From assembly GCA_947581845.1 (NCBI GenBank), contig CANPVY010000297.1, positions 1 through 5,374 on the forward strand: 5,374 nucleotides of DNA, given 5' to 3'. The notes under the pieces are model-generated. The model searched no databases. It had not been told where the DNA came from and saw only the letters and a program-made list of their open reading frames with translations. A program made the position numbers and the translations under genes. Source of the stretch: an uncultured bacterium (GTDB lineage: Bacteria; Gemmatimonadota; Gemmatimonadetes; Palauibacterales; KS3-K002). Below are positions 1 to 5,374 of the stretch, piece after piece. The first letter of the stretch is position 1, and every line of letters starts with the position of its first letter.

Positions 1-1747
1 GGGACTCGATCCGCACCGGCCAGCCCGGCCGCACGCCGAGCGCCCGGGCGTCCTCGCTGGCCATTTCGACCAGGCCGCCGGCAAACTGCTTACGCCGCGA
101 GACGAAGTCCCGGCTCAGGGTGGGCGCGAAGGCCACCAGCGGGTCACTTCCCCAGTCGAACACTCCATCCAGTGCGAGGAGGTGCGACGCGTCGCCGGAG
201 ACCCGGGGCGGTTCCCCGAATCGCGGGGCAGAGTCGACGGGACGCGCATCGCCCCGGGGAACGATGACGGCGCCCCAGCTCTCTTCCAGCGCCCGCTCAT
301 CCAGCCCCTCGTAGCCGGGGACCACGCGACGGATCTCGTCCAGGACCTCGTCGACGGAAGTGAACTCGGATGGCAGGCCGAGTCGGGCCGAAAGCTCGGC
401 CAGCACGTGCCAGCCGGGTCGCGCCGAGCCCGGCGGCGGCGCGCACGGCCGTACCCGCTGGACACGGCCGTCCGCGCTGGTGCAGGTGCCTACGTTCTCT
501 GCGTGGCTGGCAACCGGCAACACGACGTGGGCGGCAGTGGCGGTGGCCGTCATGAACGCATCCAGGGCCACCAGGCAATCGAGCTCCGCCAGTTTCTCAC
601 GAGCTGCCCTGCGATCGCGGAGCACGCTTGGCGGATCCTCGGCCATGACCACAAGGCCTCCGACTGCGCCGATCATCGTCGTGGCGTCACGACCGGCAGC
701 AGCAGCCGGCTCCCGCCCCCAGGCCTCCCCCAGTTGCCCGAGCGACGCGGCGTCCTCGAGCGACGCTCCGCCGGGCAGCACGTCCGGGGCTACACCCATC
801 TCGCAAGCGCCCCGCAGGTTCCAGCGCACCGGCAGCGGCAGGAGCACCGACCCCGGCCGCCCCGAGTGACCCGAGGCCCGCGCCAGCACGCCGAGGGCGG
901 TGCCGAACGCCTCAGCCGAGTTGCCAATGACGACCTCGGGGGCCACCACAAGGCTGGCTCGCTCGGCCTGCATGTACCACCGCCCGGCTTCCTTCACCTC
1001 CTCCGCCAACTCCGCGAGCAGCTCCAGGGGCCACCCTTCCGGCACGCCCTCGGCACCGCCCGCCTCGACAACCGAGGCGATTAGGCCGCCGACGACACCC
1101 TGCTGTCCGCCCGGCGGCACCGGCACATGCAAGGCCGCCAAACGCGCCAACTGGGTGCGCGTGCAGGAGATCGTCACCAGACGCGCTCCCCGGGCCACCG
1201 CCCGCATCACCGCGAACGCCGCCCGAGGGTGGCTGCACGCGAGGTCGCCGTCGAAGACGATGACCACCTCGCTCCCCTCGACGTCCGTCAGACGGCCGAA
1301 CGGCGCGCCTCCACGCGCGATTCCGCGCGCCAGCGGCCAGTACGTGTTCCGTAGACAGGAATCGAGATCGCCGGTCCCGAGCGCCCCTCGCGCCAGCCTG
1401 ACCACCAGGTAGTTCTCTTCGTTCGTGGCGCGGGCCGACCCGAGGACACCGATGGACTTGCCCCCCTTGCGTGCGCCAGCAAGAGCAGCCGCTGCGGCGT
1501 CCAGCGCCTCGCCCCAGGTCACCGGCGTGAGCTGCCCCCCGCGGCGTACCAGTGGCTCGCTGACACGCTCTCCCCAAGTGGGAGCCTCGTGAGCACCCCA
1601 CCCTCTGGCGCATAGTCTGCCCTGGGAAATCGGGTGGTGCCTGCTCGGCGCCACCCCAAAGAGCTTACCATCCTGAGCCTGCAGATACAGTCCACACCCG
1701 CAGGAGCAAAACGGACAGGTTGTGAATGCGGCGTCCAGTGTGGTCAC
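1..1747 (-). CDS. NuoG/formate-dehydrogenase-alpha-like molybdopterin oxidoreductase family protein, 3' end missing (left edge)
   Basis: One uninterrupted reading frame of 582 codons runs from a GTG at 1747 off the left edge without a stop. The start is chosen because AAGGCG (1754-1759) lies 6 nt upstream and the [4Fe-4S] motif begins only ten residues later; no in-frame ATG lies between the upstream stop (1883-1885) and that motif. Visible cluster ligands are C11, C14, C18 and C46 (CPFCSCGCG, then GRLCARG), the spacing of the Mop Fe4S4 domain. Further family landmarks are ATNEENY near residue 112, LACSHPRAAFAVMR, RWNLRGACEMG, the VVLPVASHAEN/ADGRVQR block, and the start of the C-terminal dinucleotide-binding domain (SEDARALGV, about 565-580), where the window ends. 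Perhaps 80-120 residues are missing. At the position of the Mo/W-ligating Sec/Cys of formate dehydrogenase (CARVU in E. coli FdhF) it has CLRNT, so Thr135 replaces the ligand; Arg48 replaces the usual Lys after the fourth Cys. It lacks the N-terminal [2Fe-2S] region of full NuoG. Likely an electron-transfer subunit, not a formate dehydrogenase. Third codon positions are almost all G/C. Confidence 0.88.
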   Translation of the reverse strand, partial: MTTLDAAFTTCPFCSCGCGLYLQAQDGKLFGVAPSRHHPISQGRLCARGWGAHEAPTWGERVSEPLVRRGGQLTPVTWGEALDAAAAALAGARKGGKSIGVLGSARATNEENYLVVRLARGALGTGDLDSCLRNTYWPLARGIARGGAPFGRLTDVEGSEVVIVFDGDLACSHPRAAFAVMRAVARGARLVTISCTRTQLARLAALHVPVPPGGQQGVVGGLIASVVEAGGAEGVPEGWPLELLAELAEEVKEAGRWYMQAERASLVVAPEVVIGNSAEAFGTALGVLARASGHSGRPGSVLLPLPVRWNLRGACEMGVAPDVLPGGASLEDAASLGQLGEAWGREPAAAAGRDATTMIGAVGGLVVMAEDPPSVLRDRRAAREKLAELDCLVALDAFMTATATAAHVVLPVASHAENVGTCTSADGRVQRVRPCAPPPGSARPGWHVLAELSARLGLPSEFTSVDEVLDEIRRVVPGYEGLDERALEESWGAVIVPRGDARPVDSAPRFGEPPRVSGDASHLLALDGVFDWGSDPLVAFAPTLSRDFVSRRKQFAGGLVEMASEDARALGVRPGWPVRIES

Positions 1748-1753
1748 GATCGA

Positions 1754-1759
1754 CGCCTT
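1754..1759 (-). promoter_or_regulatory. Ribosome binding site supporting the GTG start at 1747
   Basis: The minus strand reads AAGGCG, 6 nt before GTG. It is a modest Shine-Dalgarno match. It matters because the frame stays open upstream to 1882, but that extra stretch (about 45 codons) has no ATG, no GTG and no recognisable domain. Confidence 0.5.
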
Positions 1760-2169
1760 GGCTTGGCGGTTGGAGCCGCCCGCCCGATTGGCAAGATCGG
1801 GGCCATCGGGTCCGTCTGCGCATCGAAGTGCCCTTGAGCTATTGCATGTCTGCTGTTGAGATGCGATGCGCCTGAGGCCGACTCACCAGAGTTGTGGCAA
1901 AGCACCCCAAGCGGTGCATCTTTTGCGTCTAGTCGGGAACGCGTTAGGTCGACTTCTATGTACAGACCGAAACGAGCTACGTAGATGCCGTGACGTACCC
2001 CTGCGGTTTCTCCTTTCTTGACCGTAGAAGTTGGGATGTCGTCAGTACGATGGCGTCACTGCTGGAGGAACCCGGGCTCAAGCACAAGCGCTTCTGTCTG
2101 GAGTCATCACAACGTCGGAAGGGCGAACATGCACAAGAGTGGTGCAGGAGAGAACGGATGAGCTCGCCG

Positions 2170-2194
2170 CGCTTGGGCCGAGCCCCTCCAAGCG
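2170..2194 (-). other. Possible hairpin downstream of the protease gene
   Basis: Perfect 7-bp inverted repeat (CGCTTGG at one end, CCAAGCG at the other, 11-nt loop), about 60 nt past the protease stop codon. It extends by two more pairs across one mismatch. It is GC-rich, but the leftward transcript has no U-tract after it, so a rho-independent terminator is not supported. It could mark a 3' end or be chance. Confidence 0.3.
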
Positions 2195-2256
2195 GGGAAC
2201 CTGAGGACCAGGCAGCCCTGCGTGGGCGAAACAGCCGACAAGGTGGCCCTGAGCGG

Positions 2257-2739
2257 TTATCCGAGATGATCGTGTGCGAGGATCTCCGCAGCGCGCGCAA
2301 CGGCTCGAGCGACAGGTTGCGAGAGCCCCGGGGACACTTCCTCCGGTATGCGGACTACCTGGCAAGCCAGCACCGAGACGTCTACGCCGCACAGATCGCG
2401 CAACTCACGCAGCAGGTTGGAAGTAGGCACCTGGTGCATGGAGAAGTCGTCGGTCTTCGCGTCGGGCAGGCTATCGATGTCCAGATTGAATAGAGCACCC
2501 GGTTCGAGGGCGCGGTCGATCGCATCTACGATCACGATCCTCGACGGTCTCACGTCAGACAGCAATACGTCAAAGAGGATGTTCCGGACCGAAGTGCCGG
2601 CATCGAGGACACACACGTGCGCAGGGATCGCCCAGTTCCGCTGGCAGTACTCAGCCACCGCTGGGCCAAATCCGTCATCGCCGAACAAGACGTTCCCGCA
2701 CCCCAGAATCAGGGTCCGCTTGTTGTACCACTCAGCCAC
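2257..2739 (-). CDS. Hydrogenase maturation endopeptidase (HybD/HycI/FrcD family, peptidase M52)
   Basis: Nickel-dependent cytoplasmic protease that removes the C-terminal tail of the [NiFe]-hydrogenase large subunit after the metal centre is assembled. From a GTG at 2739 it gives 160 aa, normal for the family. The N-terminus carries ILGCGNVLFGDDGFGP (residues 11-26). Nickel-binding residues align with E16/D62/H93 of HybD as D22, D72 (IVIVDAI) and H102 (SMHQVP); Asp at the first position matches HycI. DAGT (46-49) and PGALF (80-84) are also typical. The frame stays open to a TTG at 2823, but that adds 28 residues which would cover a perfect 12-bp hairpin and have no family counterpart. AGGAGG at 2752-2757, 12 nt before the GTG, favours the shorter form; a TTG at 2748 is only 3 nt from it. 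It follows the large-subunit gene directly, and the obvious substrate is that subunit's 25-residue tail. Confidence 0.93.
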   Translation of the reverse strand: MAEWYNKRTLILGCGNVLFGDDGFGPAVAEYCQRNWAIPAHVCVLDAGTSVRNILFDVLLSDVRPSRIVIVDAIDRALEPGALFNLDIDSLPDAKTDDFSMHQVPTSNLLRELRDLCGVDVSVLACQVVRIPEEVSPGLSQPVARAVARAAEILAHDHLG

Positions 2740-2751
2740 GACGCTCAATTG

Positions 2752-2757
2752 CCTCCT
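2752..2757 (-). promoter_or_regulatory. Shine-Dalgarno AGGAGG deciding the protease start
   Basis: Perfect AGGAGG on the minus strand. The spacer to GTG 2739 is 12 nt, rather long; the in-frame TTG at 2748 is only 3 nt away, too close. The site lies just downstream (in the transcript) of the 2769-2809 hairpin, so that structure could bear on ribosome access. Confidence 0.65.
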
Positions 2758-2768
2758 AGCCACCTTGC

Positions 2769-2809
2769 ACGTCAGTCCGCCCACATCAGGCATGCGAGCG
2801 GACTGACGT
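2769..2809 (-). other. Perfect 12-bp inverted repeat / mRNA hairpin upstream of the protease gene
   Basis: ACGTCAGTCCGC (2769-2780) and GCGGACTGACGT (2798-2809) are exact reverse complements separated by 17 nt. The transcript would form a 12-bp stem ending 11 nt before the protease Shine-Dalgarno. No T-run follows on either strand, so it is not a standard terminator. Plausible roles are an intercistronic processing or stability element, or control of protease translation. A dyad operator for a DNA-binding protein is the alternative. Confidence 0.6.
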
Positions 2810-2841
2810 CTCTTCTCCAGCAATACTAACCGGGAACGTCT

Positions 2842-2868
2842 CCTGCCGAAAGCGGTCGCTTCAGCAGG
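2842..2868 (-). other. Hairpin directly after the large-subunit stop codon
   Basis: In the leftward transcript CCUGCUGAAG (2868-2859) pairs with UUUCGGCAGG (2851-2842) over 10 bp around a 7-nt loop. Two of the pairs are G-U, which would be A/C mismatches in a rightward RNA, so the structure fits the leftward mRNA specifically. It begins 3 nt after the large-subunit TGA. No U-tract follows. It may protect the upstream message from 3' exonucleases or reduce read-through into the protease gene. Confidence 0.45.
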
Positions 2869-2871
2869 TCC

Positions 2872-4311
2872 TCAATTGGATAAGGTCTCAATCACCTCCC
2901 CCTGCGAGTCCCGGATCTCGAGCTTCACTAGTATTCTACCGGAGAGATCGTGGGTCGAACACGACAGGCAGGGATCGTAGGCGCGTATCGCCATCTCGAT
3001 CTTGTTGAGAATGCCCTGATCGTAGTTGCCGTCCTTGATCAGGGTCTGCGCCGCCTGTTTGACGGACATGTTGATCGGCGCGTTGTTGTGCGTTGTGCCC
3101 ACGATGAGATTGACGTCCGTGACCAGCCCGTTCTCATCCGTCTCGTAGTCGTGGATCAAGGTACCCCGCGGCGCCTCGACGGAAGCCACACCTCGTGCGG
3201 CACGCGGGGTAACCGGCACCCGGGTATCGGTACTCGTGATCTCCGGGTCATTCAGGAGTTCGACTACCTTCTCAGCGTTGTAGAGCAGCTCAATCAGCCT
3301 CGCCCAGTTATACAGCAACGTCAGCTGGACCGGCCTGCCAAACTTCTCGCGGTACTCCTCAAGCTCCGCCTGCGCCAATGGTGTGCTGAGTTGATCACAG
3401 ACGTTCAATCGGGCGAGTGTGTTCGTCCGATAGATTCCCGACGGGTTGTCCAGGTCCATCGAGAACGGGCCCCACTTCTTCGCATACGGGAACTTCAGGT
3501 AGGTCCAGGGCTCGATGTGCTCTCCGATGTACTCAGTGTACTGATCGTACGCGAACTCCTCGTACGTGCCATCGGGCTTCATCAGCCGGGCCTTGCCATC
3601 GTAGAGATCCATAGTCCCGTCGTCGGTCACCGTGCCCAGGAAGCCTGTGGTGATCACTCCAGTGGTTTCCACGAGATCCAGATACTTAGCGAACAGATTC
3701 TCCTTGGCGTACGCAATGGCAAACTTGGCGAACTCCAAAACCTCATTGGCCATTGGGAGCACCTGATCGCGTTCTGCTTCCGTCAACGGCTTGCTGAATC
3801 CGCCCGGTACGGCCGTCACCGGATGAATCGTCTTCCCCGAGACGATGTTCAGCATCTGTGCCCCGAGGTGCCTGTTCCGGACAACCTGCCTTCCGATATC
3901 GGGATGCGCCTGAAGTATCCCGATGACGTTCCTCACCGAGTAGTCGGCGTCCGGACCCATGACGAAGTCCGCGCCTGCGAGGAAGAAGAAATGCAGTATG
4001 TGCTCCTCGGTGAACGCGATAGCGTTGCAGAGCTCGCGCAGCTTCCGCCCCGCGCTCGGTGGTGTTACGCCAAATACCGCATCATTGGCCTTCGCTGAGG
4101 CCAAGTGATGCGACCACGGGCACACGCCGCAGATACTCGTTGTGATGCGCGGGAGCTCCTCCACGGGCCGGCCGATGCAGAACTTCTCGAACCCACGAAG
4201 CTCAACGACATTGAAAAACGTGTCTGCGACGTTGCCACTGTCGTCGAGGTGTATGGTAACCTTGGCGTGGCCCTCAATCCTGGTTACTGGAGCAAGCGTG
4301 ATCGTTCTCAT
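2872..4311 (-). CDS. mvhA: [NiFe]-hydrogenase large subunit, group 3 (MvhA-like)
   Basis: Catalytic subunit carrying the NiFe(CN)2CO centre for reversible H2 oxidation, cytoplasmic (no signal or membrane segment). It is 479 aa, the usual MvhA size. RIEGH lies at 11-15. The N-terminal CxxC is C61/C64 (ICGVCPWSHHL, with H68) and the C-terminal one is C448/C451 in DPCLSCSTH (446-454); all four nickel ligands are present. The canopy arginine is R382 in EAPRGTL, followed by DENGL as in MvhA. A 25-residue tail follows H454, where the maturation protease would cut, so the product is a precursor. Ser59 stands before ICGVC, where Arg is usual. The ATG at 4311 is 12 nt past the small-subunit stop; the AGGGGG ribosome site (4320-4325) overlaps that stop, suggesting translational coupling. 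Group 3c is my reading; other group 3 subtypes are possible because no acceptor subunit is visible. Confidence 0.95.
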   Translation of the reverse strand: MRTITLAPVTRIEGHAKVTIHLDDSGNVADTFFNVVELRGFEKFCIGRPVEELPRITTSICGVCPWSHHLASAKANDAVFGVTPPSAGRKLRELCNAIAFTEEHILHFFFLAGADFVMGPDADYSVRNVIGILQAHPDIGRQVVRNRHLGAQMLNIVSGKTIHPVTAVPGGFSKPLTEAERDQVLPMANEVLEFAKFAIAYAKENLFAKYLDLVETTGVITTGFLGTVTDDGTMDLYDGKARLMKPDGTYEEFAYDQYTEYIGEHIEPWTYLKFPYAKKWGPFSMDLDNPSGIYRTNTLARLNVCDQLSTPLAQAELEEYREKFGRPVQLTLLYNWARLIELLYNAEKVVELLNDPEITSTDTRVPVTPRAARGVASVEAPRGTLIHDYETDENGLVTDVNLIVGTTHNNAPINMSVKQAAQTLIKDGNYDQGILNKIEMAIRAYDPCLSCSTHDLSGRILVKLEIRDSQGEVIETLSN

Positions 4312-4323
4312 CTGTCCAGCCCC

Positions 4324-5277
4324 CTATCTCTTGGGCCGCTCAGGTAGCGGCCTGAGCCGATTCTGAGCGCCGATGTACCTGTTCAACAGAGCGCGCCTGT
4401 CCTCTACCTGCTTGGCGTCCAGCCCGATCGACGAGATAGCGCTCATCATATCGACCATGGGGTTGGCGCCCTTACGGATCGGGCCGAAGCACCCACGACA
4501 CGGCATATGCCCCTTGATGCAGCGCGGCACGGTCACACCGTTGTCTCCCTCCTTGTGCCCACAGCCGGCCAGCGTCACCGGGCCCAGGCACAGGTACCCC
4601 TGTTCCATGAAGCACCTTGTGTGATCGTAGGGCTCGCCCAGCTTGAAGTCCACCGAGTCCAGGGTCCTCTTGATCGCGCCGCCCGCTGCCTTTTTCTCCC
4701 GCTTCAGGGGACACTCGTCACAGACGCTGCGCTCGGGAAGCGCGAATGTCTCGCCTGCCAGGAGCGCCTTGAGTGCCTTGACAATGAGATCGGGGTTTGT
4801 GGGACAGCCTGGAATGTAGACATCGACAGGGACGATCTCATCGACGGCGTACACCCTGTCCAGCAGCGGCGGGATGTTCTCCGCAGGAGTGTCGCCAGGT
4901 TCCGTCGTCTTCGACTCCCTGTACACCTTCTGATACAGGGCCTCAAGAGGAAACATGTTCGCGAGGGCGGGGATCCCTCCGTAGCACGCACATGAACCGA
5001 GGGCAATCAACGTACCGCACTTCTTGCGCATCTCCTCGGTGATATGCTTCTCCTCCTCGTTCCTGACACCTCCGGAGATGATCCCCACATCTGCCTCGGG
5101 GATCTCGAGCTCTTCTCTTTCCCCAGTCTGCCCGTAGTACTTGTGGTCCATCAATACGGGCATGTGGACAAAGTCGAGCTCGGGCAGCAAGTCCAGAAGC
5201 GGCTCGCCGATGTCCAGGATCGTGACCTCACATCCTCCACAGATGTTCAGCCACTCTTCTGCCACTTTTACCGGCAT
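4324..5277 (-). CDS. mvhG: [NiFe]-hydrogenase small subunit, group 3 (MvhG-like)
   Basis: Electron-transfer partner of the catalytic subunit, carrying electrons from the NiFe site through a chain of [4Fe-4S] clusters. It is 317 aa, close to MvhG and much longer than HoxY. Proximal-cluster cysteines are C13 and C16 (NICGGCE), C96 (GSCACYGG) and C158 (PGCPTNP). A further eight ligand-type cysteines form the C-terminal two-cluster domain: C186, C189 (CDECP), C222, C230 (YLCLGP), C239 (AGCG), C253, C260 and C263 (PCRGCFGP). That makes twelve, enough for three cubane clusters. C87 and C98 are extra. There is no twin-arginine signal, so it is cytoplasmic. A short insert (about 240-252) separates C239 from C253. 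AGGAGG (5283-5288) sits 5 nt before the ATG, a strong start. It begins 34 nt after the preceding partial gene and lies 12 nt before the large subunit, so it is almost certainly in one operon. Confidence 0.95.
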   Translation of the reverse strand: MPVKVAEEWLNICGGCEVTILDIGEPLLDLLPELDFVHMPVLMDHKYYGQTGEREELEIPEADVGIISGGVRNEEEKHITEEMRKKCGTLIALGSCACYGGIPALANMFPLEALYQKVYRESKTTEPGDTPAENIPPLLDRVYAVDEIVPVDVYIPGCPTNPDLIVKALKALLAGETFALPERSVCDECPLKREKKAAGGAIKRTLDSVDFKLGEPYDHTRCFMEQGYLCLGPVTLAGCGHKEGDNGVTVPRCIKGHMPCRGCFGPIRKGANPMVDMMSAISSIGLDAKQVEDRRALLNRYIGAQNRLRPLPERPKR

Positions 5278-5282
5278 GATAC

Positions 5283-5288
5283 CCTCCT
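5283..5288 (-). promoter_or_regulatory. Strong Shine-Dalgarno of the small-subunit gene
   Basis: The minus strand reads GGGAGGAGGG, with AGGAGG ending 5 nt before ATG 5277. This fixes the start and indicates a bacterial-type translation signal with high expected expression. Confidence 0.75.
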
Positions 5289-5311
5289 CCCTCTATCGGA
5301 GACTCGATCAC

Positions 5312-5374
5312 CTACACGGGATCGTCGGCTTTCTCGGCAAGTAGCCGCTCGACTGTCTCTAAGAGAAGCTGTGG
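5312..5374 (-). CDS. C-terminal 20 codons of an unidentified upstream gene (right edge)
   Basis: One minus-strand frame is open from the window edge to a TAG at 5312-5314 and encodes an amphipathic, Leu/Glu-rich C-terminal helix (LLLETVERLLAEKADD). A second frame is stopped at once and the third reads less like protein. The end lies 34 nt before the small-subunit ATG, the spacing expected for the preceding gene of the same operon. MvhA/G genes are often preceded by an electron-acceptor subunit (for example MvhD or a flavin/ferredoxin subunit), but twenty residues do not allow a family call. Confidence 0.55.
   Translation of the reverse strand, partial: PQLLLETVERLLAEKADDPV

Larger units (their letters stand above)
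1748..2256. other. Gene-free region between the protease and the NuoG-like gene (509 nt)
   Basis: No credible gene is visible on either strand. Minus-strand frames here give low-complexity Arg/Ser/Pro-rich translations with no known motif. On the plus strand an ATG at 2158 has a good AGGAG (2146-2150), but its frame runs antisense into the protease and is rejected. Two imperfect hairpins lie inside: 1897-1926 (GCACC/GGTGC with outer GCAAA/TTTGC arms separated by a bulge) and 2170-2194 (CGCTTGG/CCAAGCG, 11-nt loop). Neither is followed by a T-run on the leftward strand. No convincing -35/-10 pair was found. The gap suggests that the NuoG-like gene has its own promoter rather than being read tightly with the hydrogenase genes. 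Confidence 0.6.

Noticed and set aside
182..1084. Plus-strand frame of 300 codons opposite the NuoG-like gene
   Set aside because: High-GC antisense shadow: the translation is rich in Arg, Pro and Gly and has no motif, while the minus frame reads as a continuous molybdopterin oxidoreductase.
912..1613. Minus-strand frame of 233 codons overlapping the NuoG-like gene, suggesting a frameshift or broken gene
   Set aside because: I translated the other minus frame row by row; it is continuous from 1747 to the window edge with family motifs throughout, so there is no frameshift.
1..1747. Calling the left gene a formate dehydrogenase
   Set aside because: The metal-ligating Sec/Cys and the following His are replaced (Thr135, Tyr136), so formate oxidation is not supported.
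2170..2194. Rho-independent terminator after the protease
   Set aside because: The stem is only 7 bp with an 11-nt loop and no T-run follows on the leftward strand.
2158..2493. Plus-strand ATG with AGGAG 7 nt upstream (111-codon frame)
   Set aside because: More than half of it is antisense to the protease, the translation has no recognisable feature, and one good Shine-Dalgarno match can arise by chance.
2740..2823. Extended protease N-terminus from TTG 2823
   Set aside because: No ribosome site at suitable spacing, the added residues cover a perfect inverted repeat and have no family counterpart; GTG 2739 gives the normal length.
2950..4098. Long plus-strand frame (382 codons) opposite the large-subunit gene
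   Set aside because: It is antisense to a gene with unmistakable hydrogenase motifs; its translation has no domain and reflects the codon bias of the true strand.

Overview
The window reads almost entirely leftward (minus strand). It carries most of a cytoplasmic group 3 [NiFe]-hydrogenase operon, followed by a separate molybdopterin-oxidoreductase-family gene that runs off the left edge. From right to left it holds: the last 20 codons of an unidentified gene; a hydrogenase small subunit (317 aa, twelve ligand-type cysteines for three [4Fe-4S] clusters); a hydrogenase large subunit (479 aa, intact NiFe-binding motifs and a 25-residue cleavable tail); a 132-nt intercistronic spacer with two hairpins; the hydrogenase maturation endopeptidase; a gene-free stretch of 509 nt; and a 5'-complete, 3'-truncated NuoG/formate-dehydrogenase-alpha-like protein (582 codons visible).

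The hydrogenase subunits look most like the F420-non-reducing (MvhG/MvhA, group 3c) type: long small subunit, DPCLSCSTH C-terminal motif with a tail, APRG canopy-arginine motif. MvhA/G-type dimers usually pass electrons from H2 through MvhD to a flavin-bifurcating heterodisulfide-reductase-type partner. Neither MvhD nor Hdr is inside the window, so the electron acceptor is unknown. The protease gene directly downstream fits a self-contained structural-plus-maturation operon: the protease removes the large-subunit tail after nickel insertion.

The left-hand gene keeps the N-terminal [4Fe-4S] motif and the general molybdopterin-oxidoreductase fold, but has Thr where formate dehydrogenases have the Mo/W-ligating Sec or Cys. 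It is therefore more likely an electron-conducting NuoG-like subunit than a formate dehydrogenase. Whether it belongs with the hydrogenase cannot be decided here.

The organism is probably an anaerobic or facultative bacterium with moderate to high GC. Strong AGGAGG-type ribosome binding sites and GTG starts support Bacteria, but the lineage cannot be fixed from this stretch. GC and third-position GC are clearly higher in the left gene than in the hydrogenase operon. This could reflect different ancestry or, in a metagenomic assembly, a join.
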